A DNA stretch of 64,000 nt, taken from assembly GCF_030813715.1 (NCBI RefSeq), contig NZ_JAUSUZ010000001.1, positions 496,001 to 560,000 of the forward strand, in the 5' to 3' direction. Below the pieces are notes generated by a model that searched no databases, was not told where the DNA came from, and was given only the letters and a program-made list of their open reading frames with translations. This DNA is from Catenuloplanes indicus (lineage in GTDB: Bacteria > Actinomycetota > Actinomycetes > Mycobacteriales > Micromonosporaceae). The number at the start of each line of letters is the position of its first letter. The first letter of the stretch is position 1. Below, in pieces: positions 9,140-20,300 of the stretch. Made by a program: the position numbers and the translations under genes.

Positions 9140-10372
9140 CTATACCGTTTCCATATGCGCGACCGCGTCCGGTGCCGGTGCGCGCAGGCTCGGGCTGAGC
9201 ACGGCGACGACGGCGAGCGCGAGCATGACCGCGCCGAGCCCGAGCAGCACGTGCCCGGTGCCGGCCGCGGACAGGGCGGCGCCACCGGCGGCCGGGCCGA
9301 GCGCGTTCGCGCCGGAGCCGAGCAGCGCCAGCACGCTGGCCACCCGGCCCTGTTGCGCGTCCGGTGTAGTGCGGACCTGGTAGATCGCGCCGGCCACGTT
9401 GAACACCGCGCCGATGTAGCTCATCAGCGCATAGAGCAGTCCGAGCAGCACCGGGTGACGGGCCGGCACGGCCAGCGGGATGAGCACCGCCCAGGCGGCG
9501 AAGCCGGTGATCACCACGGCCCGGGTGCTGAGCCGGGACGTCCAGGCGTTGCCGGTGAGCGCGCCCGCCACGCCGCCGGCGCCGCTCATCGCCATCACCA
9601 CGCCGACCGCGGCCGGTGAGCCGCCCGCGTCATGGATGATCATGATGACGGCCAGCGTGAACACCTGGAACAGCACGTTGCTGCCGGCCACCAGGAACAT
9701 CACCACCCGCAGGAACCGGTCGGACCAGGCCGCGCGCACCCCGTCGGCCAGCTCCGCGGTGAGGCTGCGCTCCCGGCGCCGGGCGGCCGGCGGCGCGGTG
9801 GCCCGGATGCCCCAGACGGAGATCAGCGACACCAGGTACGCCAGTGTCGTGAACACGAACGGCAGCCAGCGCAGCAGCGCGAACAGCGCGGTCCCGGCCG
9901 GCTGGCCGATCAGCCCGGCGGCCCGGCCGCGGGCCTCGTGCCGGGACAGCGCCGCGGACAGGTCGTCCGGGTGCACGACGGTGCGCACCAGCGCCCGGTC
10001 GGCGAGCCGGTGGAACACGCCGAGCGCACCCTCCAGGAACGCCACGGCCAGCAGCACCGGCAGCGACCAGTGCCCGAGCAGCAGCCCGGCGGCGAGCGCG
10101 CCGGTCAGCAGCGCGCGGCCGGCGTCGCAGGCGAGCATGGTGCGCCGCCGGTTCCAGCGGTCGACCAGCACCCCGGCGGGCAGCTGCGCCACCAGCTGCG
10201 GCAGCTGTACGGCGAGGCCGACCAGCCCGGCCTGGGCCGGTGAGCCGGTGTGCCAGAGGACCAGCAGCGGGTAGACGATCGAGTCGGCACGCCAGGCCAG
10301 CTGGCCGAGCCCGGCACCGGTCCACAGCAGCAGGAAGTCGCGGTTGCGGCGCAGGCCCGGTGCGGCGGTCAC
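9140..10372 (-). CDS. Major facilitator superfamily exporter
   Basis: 410 residues from a GTG at 10372 that overlaps the preceding stop as GTGA. It has about 12 hydrophobic segments in two halves. The loop motif LVDRWNRRRTM after the second span matches the MFS signature (G-x-x-x-D-R-x-x-R-R). The charged RRRERSLTAELADG stretch in the middle is the inter-half loop, typical of the MFS_3 group that includes enterobactin-type exporters. Its place inside the biosynthetic operon suggests export of the peptide or self-resistance. Confidence 0.88.
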   Translation of the reverse strand: MTAAPGLRRNRDFLLLWTGAGLGQLAWRADSIVYPLLVLWHTGSPAQAGLVGLAVQLPQLVAQLPAGVLVDRWNRRRTMLACDAGRALLTGALAAGLLLGHWSLPVLLAVAFLEGALGVFHRLADRALVRTVVHPDDLSAALSRHEARGRAAGLIGQPAGTALFALLRWLPFVFTTLAYLVSLISVWGIRATAPPAARRRERSLTAELADGVRAAWSDRFLRVVMFLVAGSNVLFQVFTLAVIMIIHDAGGSPAAVGVVMAMSGAGGVAGALTGNAWTSRLSTRAVVITGFAAWAVLIPLAVPARHPVLLGLLYALMSYIGAVFNVAGAIYQVRTTPDAQQGRVASVLALLGSGANALGPAAGGAALSAAGTGHVLLGLGAVMLALAVVAVLSPSLRAPAPDAVAHMETV

Positions 10373-11292
10373 CGGCCGGCGCCGCGGCACCACTCCAGCA
10401 CCGCCATGGCGCTGTACATCTTCATCGCCGCCTGGTCGAAGGCGAGGCTGTGCGGGCCGTCGAGCACCTCCGCGGTCACCTCGTCGCCGCGGTGGGCCGG
10501 CAGGTCGTGCAGGAACACGGCCTTGGGGTTGTCGTCCCACAGCCGCGCGGAGACCTGGAACGGCGCGTAGACGGTGCGCCAGTCCGGGTCCGGTTTGACG
10601 GTGCCGGTCGTCTCCCACCGGGTGGTGTAGACGACGTCGACGCCGGTGGGCAGGTCGTCCATGTCGTGGCGTTCCCGGATCACCGTGCCGGCGGCCGTAC
10701 CGGCCCGGCGCAGCCGCTCGTGGACCTGCGGCGTCAGGCCGTACCCGGGCGGGGTGCGCAGGTCGAGCGTGACGCCGGGGTATCGGCTGAGAGCCAGCGC
10801 GAGCGCGGACGCGGTGTTGTTGCCCTCGCCCACGTAGAGCAGCCGCAGCCCGTCGACGGCGCCGAACCGGCGCTGCAGGGTGGACAGGTCGGCCAGTGCC
10901 TGGGTGGGGTGCTCGTCCGCGCTCATCGCGTTGATCACCGCCATCCGCCGCTGGCCGGCCCAGGCGCGCATCTCGGCGGGGTCGTCCGCGGTGCGGGCCA
11001 CCAGCACGTCGAGCATCAGCGACAGCACCCGCCCGGTGTCCTCGGTGGTCTCGCCCGTGTTCGTCTGCAGGTCACCGGGCCCGTACGTGACGAGCCGGCC
11101 GCCGAGGCGCAGCGTGCCGGCGCTGAACGCGGTCCGGGTGCGGGTGGAGGTGCGGCGGAAGTAGACGCCGACGACCGCGCCGTCCAGGCCGGTGCCGTCC
11201 ACCGGGCCCGCGGCGTGCTGCACACCGCGGGCCACGATCCAGTGCAGCGCCTCGTCGTCGAGGTCGTCGATGGAGATGAGGTGCCGTGTCAT
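10369..11292 (-). CDS. Ornithine-carbamoyltransferase-like enzyme, probably diaminopropionate N-carbamoyltransferase
   Basis: 307 residues, normal length for the family. The carbamoyl-phosphate loop STRTRT is near residue 48 and HPTQAL near residue 129. The ornithine-transferase H-C-L-P loop is here FLHDLPAHRGDE (near residue 259), with Asp in place of the Cys that contacts ornithine. The enzyme is therefore probably not a housekeeping OTCase. Viomycin and capreomycin clusters also pair Dap synthesis with an OTCase-like enzyme that makes beta-ureidoalanine. The same operon here encodes SbnA- and SbnB-like Dap enzymes, so the inferred product is beta-ureidoalanine, either free or peptide-bound. 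Confidence 0.82.
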   Translation of the reverse strand: MTRHLISIDDLDDEALHWIVARGVQHAAGPVDGTGLDGAVVGVYFRRTSTRTRTAFSAGTLRLGGRLVTYGPGDLQTNTGETTEDTGRVLSLMLDVLVARTADDPAEMRAWAGQRRMAVINAMSADEHPTQALADLSTLQRRFGAVDGLRLLYVGEGNNTASALALALSRYPGVTLDLRTPPGYGLTPQVHERLRRAGTAAGTVIRERHDMDDLPTGVDVVYTTRWETTGTVKPDPDWRTVYAPFQVSARLWDDNPKAVFLHDLPAHRGDEVTAEVLDGPHSLAFDQAAMKMYSAMAVLEWCRGAGR

Positions 11293-11305
11293 GGTCGTGC
11301 TCCCG

Positions 11306-14300
11306 TCACTCGTGTCCGGCCCAGTCGGCGGCCAGTTCGCCGCGCCCGAAGTCCTCGTCCGCGCGCCCGACAGCCGCGGCGAGCAGGCGGACGACCTCCT
11401 TGCCGGACTCGCCGTTGGTCAGCGCGACGAACCCGCTGCCGGCCCGGACCCGGCTGATCGCCATGTTCCAGTAGCCGACCGGCTCGCCGCCGTGGCCGAA
11501 CTCCACGTCCGCGCCGGTGTCGTCGACGATCGCGCCGAGCCCGTAGAACGCGCCCGGGTGCGGGGTCAGCTGCTGCGCGGCCAGCTCCGGGGTGAGCAGC
11601 AGCGACGGCCGGCCGAGATAGGCCCGCCGGACCTGCGGGGCCAGCCGGGCCAGGTCGGTCGCGGTGGACCAGAGGCCGGCCGCGGCCACCTCCAGCCGGA
11701 CCCGCCAGCCGCCGGGCATCGGCACGCCGTACTGGTCGTGGCCGACGGCGACCTCCCGGCCGGGCTCCTCCGGCCAGGACTGCTCGTATCCGCTGTGCGT
11801 CATGCCGAGCGGGTCGAGGACCAGCTCGCGCATCAGGTCCGGGAAACGCCGGCCGGTCACGTCGGTGAGCAGCTGTTGCAGCACCGACCAGTGCACGTTG
11901 GACCGGCGGAACGTGGTGCCCGGGGTCAGCTCGACCCGTACCGGCGGGGTGGTGATCGTGCCGGTGCCGTTGAGCAGGTCCAGCAGGTCCGCGACGGGCG
12001 CGCCGCGCTGGTAGCCCTTGTGCGGGGTGACGGCGAGCCCGGCGACGTTGCCGAGCAGGTGACGCACGGTCACGCCGGGTGTGGGCACCCGCCACGAGGT
12101 GAGGTAGTCGTTGACGTCGGTGTCCAGGGCGAGCACGCCGTCGCGGACCAGCCGCAGCGTGCCCAGCGCGGTCACGTGCTTGCTGATCGAGCCGGCCTGG
12201 AAGACGGTTTCCGGGGTGACCGGGTCGCTGCCGTCCGCGCTCCGCACACCGGCGCAGTGCACGTCGGCGATCTCCCCGTCGCGCAGGATCGCGATGCTGA
12301 CGCCCGGCACCCGCGCGGACTCCATCGTGGACAGCAGCGTGCCCAGGTCGAGGTGGTGGGTGCGGCGGTGCACGGCCGGTGCGGCCCGGCCGGTCGAGGT
12401 CAGGCCGGTCAGCAGCTCCAGGTGCCGGTGCGCGAGCCGGCGTACCGTGGCCTCGTCGTGCCGTGCCGGGTCGAAGCTCCACCGCAGGTAGAGCTGGCCG
12501 GCGCCGCTGGCGGCGCGCACGTCGAGCGCGTGGGTGCGCGGCGCCGACGAGGACCGGACGAGCGCCCTGGTCCCGGCGGGCGGCGTGTGCGAGAAACGGA
12601 CCTCGGCCGGTGGCTGCGCGGCCAGCGCCTCGGCGATCTCCGGGTCGGGCGCGTGGCGCAGCAGGCCGTACGCGCCGTCGCCGCGCATCGGGCGCAGCTG
12701 GTCGCGGACCGCGCGGACCAGCGCGGTCCCGGTGGCCCGCGGCGGGATCCACATCGCCACCGGCGTGAGGTCGCCGAACTGGCCGACGCCGCCGCCGGCG
12801 GGGCGCAGATCACCGGCGACGTCGATGAGCGCGCGGTCGCCACCGGTCCACCCGGTGAGCACGGCGGCGAGCGTGGCCAGCAGCGCCTCCTCGACGGTCC
12901 AGCCGTCCTGCGCGGACCGTGCGGTCAGCGCCCGGGTCAGGCCGGCGTCGAGCGCCACGGTGACCACCTCGTCGCCGGGCTCACCGGCGCCGTCCACGGG
13001 GAGCGCGGGGACCGGTGGGCGATGCAGCCAGAGGTGGGCGCGGGCGGTGACGTCGTCGCCGCCGGCGCGGGCCGCGTGCGCGTCGGCCCACGCGCACCAG
13101 TCGGGCGCCGTGGGCAGCTCCACCGGCTCGCCGGCGGTGGCGAGCGCGTACCCGGTGGCGAGTTCGTCGGCCACCACGAGTAGCGAGGGTTCGTCGACCA
13201 GCAGCGCGTCCGCGATCAGCAGCAGCCGGGCGGACGCGTCGCCGTGGCGGACCAGCAGCCCCCGGATCGCCTGGCCGGGTGCGGCCTCGAGGTCGGCGGC
13301 GATCCGGTCGGCGGCCTGCGCGACCGCGGCCTCCTGGTCGGCGGCGGACAGCTGTGCCACGTCGATCGGGGTGGGCGCGACGGTCTGCGGGCGCGGGTCG
13401 GGCAGGACCGCGTGGTCGGCGTCCGCGGCCGGGCGCAGCCAGACCGCGGTGTGCCGGGTCAGGACCGTCTCCCACACCCGGGTGAGGATCTCGCCGTCCG
13501 CGGCCGGGCCGAGCGGCAGTACCGCGCGGTGGTGGCCCGCGGCGGCGCGCAGCCGGCGCTGCTCGGCGGTGAGCGGGACCTGCCGGGCCGCGGCGAGCTG
13601 GTCCTCGTCGACGGAGCGGGCCAGCTCGGCGAGGGTCTCCTGCTGGTACATGCGCCAGATCGCGATGGACAGGCCGTGCTTGCGGGCCTCGGCCAACACC
13701 TTGATCATCAGCAGTGAGTGGCCGCCGAGGTCGAAGAAGCGGTCCTGGGTGCCGACGCGCGCGACGCCGAGCACGTCGGTCCAGATGCCGGCCAGGATCT
13801 GTTCGGTACGGGTGGCCGGCGCGACGTACGCGTGTGTGGACCGCAGCGCGCGCAGGTCGGGGTCGGGCAGCGCGGTCCGGTCGACCTTGCCGTTGCGGTT
13901 GAGCGGCAGCGCGTCCACCGCGATCAGCTGTGCCGGGACCATGTAGTCCGGCAGCCGTTCCCGCAGGTGCTCCGACACCGCGTCGCCGCTCTCGCCGACG
14001 ACGTAGGCGACCAGGCGGATGTCCGCGCCCTCACCGACCGGCAACACGAACGCGTCCGTGACCCGCTCGTGCGCGACCAGCGCGGCGCGGACCTCACCCA
14101 GCTCGACCCGGTAACCGCGCACCTTCACCTGGTCGTCGACCCGGCCCAGGAACTCGATCTGCCCGTCACCACGACGGCGCACCAGATCACCGGTGCGGTA
14201 GAGCCGCCCGCCGCCGAACGGGTCCGGCACGAACCGCTGCGCCGTCAGATCCGGCCGGCCCAGGTAGCCGCGGGCCACGCCGACGCCGCCGACGAACAGC

Positions 14301-17300
14301 TCGCCGGCCACGCCGAGCGGGACCGGGCGCAGGCGAGAGTTGAGGACGTAGAGTGCCATGCCGGGCAGCGCACGGCCGATCGGGACCGGGCCGGGCCCGA
14401 CCGCGCCGATCTCGAAGATCGACGAGCCGACGGACGCCTCGGTCGGACCGTATTCGTTGATCAGGCGGCCGGGGCCGGTCGCCTGGCGGGCGAGCGAGGC
14501 CAGCTCCGGCGGGAGGACCTCACCGGCGACGACCATCGCGGCGGCGAGCGTGCCGGCCTGCGTCGAGTTCATCTGTTCGGTGAGCACGCGCAGATATCCG
14601 GGGGTGAGCTTGAGGAAGCTGAACGGGCCGTGCTCCAGCAGCCACGGGCCGAGGGTGTCGAGACCGACGCCGGCCGGGGCGACCGCGAGCCGCTGCCCCG
14701 CGGCCAGCGGCGCCCACACGTTCGGCACCGGCAGATCGAACGCCACCGACGAGAACAACGCACCACCACCGGAACCGGAACCGGCCAACCGCTCCACCGC
14801 CCACGCGATGTGATTCGCCACCCCCCGGTGCGAGACCAGCACACCCTTCGGCCGCCCGGTCGAACCCGAGGTGTAGATGACATAGGCAAGCGAGTCCAGA
14901 TCGACCGGCCGGGGTACGAAGCCGCTCTCCGGCAGCTCGGCGTCGGCGCAGACGACTTCGTGGCCCGCGGGAATCCGGTCACGCAGCGACTCCTGGGTGA
15001 CCACCACCCGCACACCCGCATCCGCCAGCACGGTCCGCAACCGGTCCACCGGGATCATCGGGTCCAGCGGCAGATACGCACCACCGGAACGCCACACACC
15101 GTAGAGCGCACCGATCAACTCCGCCGACCGGTCCATCACCACCGCCACCACCGACTCACACCCCACCCCATGACCCGCCAGCACACCGGCCAGCCGGTCA
15201 GCACGAGCCCGGAGATCACCGAAGGTCCACCGCACCTCCCCGCACTCGACCGCCAGCGCCGCCGGATCCTGCGCCGCGACCAGCTCCGGGACCGCGACCA
15301 GGACGGACGGCGCCGGGGACACGTCGCCGAGAACCAGGCCGGTCTCGCCGGCGGGCAGGTGGGCGCCGGAGGCGTCACCGAGCGGGTCGGCGGCCATCGC
15401 CTCCAGGACCGAGCGGTACATCTGCACCAGACGTTCGGCGTTCGCGCGGCTGAGTACGCCGGTGTTCGTGGTCAGCACCAGGTAGCCGCCGACCGCGGCC
15501 ACGGCCAGCGGGAACTCGGTCGCGCCCTCGCCGAGGCTGGCGTCGACGTCCACCCGTTCCGTGTCGACCTGGTCGAAGTCCTGGTAGCTGAAGCGCACGT
15601 CGAGCAGCCGGTCCCCGGCCATCTCGCGCTGGATCACGGGCATCGGGAACGCCCGGTGCGGCCACAGTTCCACCTCGCGGTCGAAGACCGACCGGACCAC
15701 GTCCAGCCAGGTGCCGGCCGGGCGGTCGAACGCGAACGGCAGCGTGTTGAGGTACATGCCGTACACCCGGTCCGCGCCGACCGCCTCCGGCCGGGCGCTG
15801 GTGACCAGGCCGGCGCAGAACCGCTCGTCCGGGGTGAGCTGGGACAGCACCGTGAAGTGCGCGGCGAGCAGCACGCTCTTCAGCGACGCGCGGGCCCGGG
15901 CGGCCAGCGCGCGCAGCCCGGCCTCCAGGTCGGTCAGCGGCACGCCGGCCCGGAACGGCGCCGGCTCCGGCTCGAGGTCGGCCCAGGCCGGCGGCAGCGT
16001 GAACCGCGGGTACCGGTCGATGACGTCCTGCCAGTACGCCCGGTCGCCGTCCCCGTCGATCGACGCCAGCTCGGCCGCGACGAAGTCGGCGTACCGGATC
16101 GACGGCGGGGCCTCCGGCGCGGGCGGCCGGCCGTCCCGGAACTCCCGGTACGCGTCCAGCAGCTCCATCATCAGCGTACGGTGGCTCCAGCCCTCGGTGA
16201 TGGCGTGCGCGACGGTCAGCGACAGCCACCACGCGTCGTCCGCGTCCCGGTGCACGGCCATCCGCAGCATCGGCACGTCACCGGGCGTGAACACGTCCGC
16301 GCGCTCGGCGGCCCGGTGCGCGCGCAGCCGCTGCTCGACCTCGGTCGCGTCCACTTCCCGCAGGTCGGTGACGGTCAGCGGGATCCGCGCGGAGGCGTGC
16401 ACCAGCTGCATCGGCACCGAGCAGGTGTCCAGGTCGAACGAGGTGCGCAGCATCTCGTGCCGGGCGGTGACCAGGTCGGCGGCGGCCCGCAGCGCGTCCG
16501 CGGAGAACGGCCCGTCGTCGCGGATCCGGAACGAGGCCACGTTGTGGTACGGCCGGCGGCGGGTGTCGGCCAGCATCTCGACCAGCATGCCGAGCTGCAC
16601 CTGCGACAGCGGGTACGCGTCCGTGAGCCCGTCCGGTAGCAGCGCCCGGTCGGCGGCGCCGATCAGCGCGAACGGCGCGACCGGCACGGCCGCGGCCGCG
16701 GGTGCGGGCCGGCCGGTGACCAGTTCGCAGAGCGCGGCGACGGTCCGGTGCTCGAACACGTCCCGGACGCCGATGTCGAATCCGGCGGTACGTAGCGCGC
16801 CGACCAGCATGACCGCGCGGATGGAGTGCCCGCCGACGTCGAAGAAGCTGTCGTCGCGGCCGACCCGCTCCAGGCCGAGCACCTGCGCCCACACGTCGGC
16901 GATCCGCTGCTCGGTGACGGTGCGGGGGGCCTCGTACCGGTCGGCGGTCAGGTCGGGGTCGGGCAGCGCGGTCCGGTCGACCTTGCCGTTGCGGTTGAGC
17001 GGCAGCGCGTCCACCGCGATCAGCTGTGCCGGGACCATGTAGTCCGGCAGCCGGGTGCGCAGGTGCCCGAGGATCTCCTCGCCGCCGACGCCCACCACGT
17101 AGGCGACCAGCCGGATGTCGGCGCCGTCACCGACCGGCAGCACGTACGCGTCGGTGACCCGCTCGTGCGCGACCAGCGCCGCGCGGACCTCACCCAGCTC
17201 GACCCGGTAGCCACGCACCTTCACCTGGTCGTCGACCCGGCCCAGGAACTCGATCTGCCCGTCACCACGACGGCGCACCAGATCACCGGTGCGATAGAGC

Positions 17301-20300
17301 CGCCCGGTCCCGAACGGATCCGGCACGAACCGCTGCGCGGTCAGGCCGGGACGGCCCAGGTAGCCGCGGGCCACGCCCACACCGCCGACGAACAGCTCAC
17401 CGACCACGCCGTACGGCACGGGCCGCATACGCGGATCGAGGACGTACAACGCCATGCCGGGCAGCGCACGGCCGATCGGGACCGGGCCGGGCTCGACCGC
17501 ACCGATCTCGAAGATCGACGAGCCGACGGACGCCTCGGTCGGACCGTACTCGTTGATCAAACCCTCCCGGGCCAGCTCCACCGGCAACGCCTCACCGGCC
17601 ACGACCATCGCACCCGCCCGCGGAACGGCGCCCTGATCGGTGAGCACGCGCAGGTATCCGGGGGTGAGCTTGAGGAAGCTGAACGGGCCGTGCTCCAGCA
17701 GCCACGGGCCGAGGGTGTCGAGACCGACGCCGGCCGGGGCGACCGCGAGCCGCTGCCCCGCGGCCAGCGGCGCCCACACGTTCGGCACCGGCAGATCGAA
17801 CGCCACCGACGAGAACAACGCACCACCACCGGAACCGGAACCGGCCAACCGCTCCACCGCCCACGCGATGTGATTCGCCACCCCCCGGTGCGAGACCAGC
17901 ACACCCTTCGGCCGCCCGGTCGAACCCGAGGTGTAGATGACATAGGCAAGCGAGTCCAGATCGACCGGCCGAGGCGCGAAGCCGCTCTCCGGCAGCTCGG
18001 CGTCGGCGCAGACGACTTCGTGGCCCGCGGGAATCCGGTCACGCAGCGACTCCTGGGTGACCACCACCCGCACACCCGCATCCGCCAGCACGGTCCGCAA
18101 CCGGTCCACCGGGATCATCGGGTCCAGCGGCAGATACGCACCACCGGAACGCCACACACCGTAGAGCGCACCGATCAACTCCGCCGACCGGTCCATCACC
18201 ACCGCCACCACCGACTCACACCCCACCCCATGACCCGCCAGCACACCGGCCAGCCGGTCAGCACGAGCCCGGAGATCACCGAAGGTCCACCGCACCTCCC
18301 CGCACTCGACCGCCAGCGCCGCCGGATCCTGCGCCGCGACCAGCTCCGGGACCGCGACCACGGCCGGCATGGGCGGGGAGGCGTCGCCGAGAACCAGCGC
18401 GTCCTCGCCGGACGGCAGGTAGGTACGGGCCGCGTCGGCGAGCGGGTCCGCGGCCATCGACTCCAGCACGCCCCGGTACATCTGTTGCAGGCGTGCCGCG
18501 TTCGCCCGGCTGACCACGCCGGTGCTGGTGGTGACGATCACGTAGCCGACGCGGGTGGAGACCGACAGCGGGAACTCCGTCGGGCTGTCGTCGATGCTGG
18601 CCAGGTAGTCGATCAGTTCCGTGTCGACCTGGTGGAAGTCCTGATAGCTGAAGCTGACCTGGACCAGGCGCTCGTCCGCCATCTCGCGCTGGATGACCGG
18701 CATCGGGAAGAACCGGTGCGGCCACAGCTGCACCTCCCGGTCGAAGACGTCCCGGACCAGCTCCAGCCACGAGCCGGCCGGGCGGTCGAACGCGAACGGC
18801 AGCGTGTTCAGGTACATGCCGTACACCCGGTCCGCGCCGACCACCTCGGGGCGGGCGTTGCAGACCAGGCCGGCGCAGAACCGCTCCTCCGGCGTCAGCT
18901 GGGACAGCACCTTGAAGTGCGCGGCGAGCAGCACGCTCTTCAGCGACGCGCGCGCCCGCGCGGCCAGCGCGCGCAGGCCCGGCTCCAGGTCGTGGAACGG
19001 GATGACGAACTGGTGCTTGCGGTTCTCCGTCCCGGTGTCGCCCCAGCCGGCCGGCATGGCGAAGCCCGGGTACCCGTCGACGATCTCCTGCCAGTAGTCG
19101 CGGTGATCGCCGCGGTCCAGCAGCTCGACCTCGGCGGCGATGAAGTCCGCGTACCGGACGGCGGCCTGGCCGGCCGGGGCGGGCGCCTGACCGGACCGGA
19201 TCGCACGGTACGCGTCCAGCAGCTCCATCAGCAGCGAGTGGTGGCTCCAGCCCTCCAGGATCGGGTGGCACTCGGTGACCGACAGCCACCAGGTCTTGTC
19301 GTCGCAGAGGTGGGCGAACAGCCGCAGCATCGGTGGCCGGCGCAGGTCGAACAGCCGGGCCCGGTCCCGCCGGGTGAACTCGTGCAGCTCCCGCTCGATC
19401 TCCTGCTCGTCGAGGTGGGAGAGGTCCTGCACGCCGATCGGCACCTCGGCCGTACCGTGCACCAGTTGCAGCGGCGTCGTGTAGGTCTCCAGGTCGAACG
19501 ACGTGCGCAGCACCTCGTGCCGCTCGGTGACCAGCGCGGCCGCGGCCCGCAGCGCGTCCGCCGAGAACGGCGCGTCGTCACGGATCCGGAACGAGGTGGT
19601 GTTGTGGTACTTGTTCACGCCGTCGTCGGCGAGCATCTCGACGAGCATGCCGAGCTGCACCTGCGACAGCGGGTAGGCGTCCACCACGCCGCGCGGCAGC
19701 CGGGCCCGGTCCTCGTCGCCGGCCATCGCGAACGGCGCGACCGGTACCACCGGCGTCGACGGCGCGGCCCGCCCGGTGGCGAACTCGCACAGCTCCGCGA
19801 CCGTGCGGTACTCGAACACGTCGCGGACGGCCACGTCGAGCCCGGCCGCGCGCAGCTCACCGACCATGGCGACCGCCTTGATCGAGTCACCGCCGACGTC
19901 GAAGAAACTGTCGTGCACGCCGACCCGTTCCAGGCCGAGCACCTGCGCCCAGGCGGCGGCGACGCGCTCCTCGACGGCGGTGCGCGGGCCGACGAACGCG
20001 GTGTCCACGCCGGTGTCCTCGCGCTCCGGCGCGGGCAGCAGCCGCCGGTCGACCTTGCCGTTGCCGGTGAGCGGGATCGCGGCCAGCGTCACGAACGCGG
20101 CCGGGACCATGTAGTCGGGCAGCGTGGCGCGGCAGAACACGGCCAGCTCGGTGGCGTGCGGCACGGCGTGCCCCTCGGCCGGCACCACGTACCCGACCAG
20201 TTCGCCGGCGTGCACGGCGGCGACCGCCTCCTGCACGGCCGGGTGCCCGGCGAGGACCGTCTCGATCTCGCCGAGCTCGATCCGGTGGCCGCGGATCTTC

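Noticed and set aside
11306-12370. C-terminal domain of NRPS-1 as a resistance beta-lactamase
   Set aside because: It has no signal peptide and is fused behind a carrier and E-like domain in the cytoplasm. A release role is more plausible.
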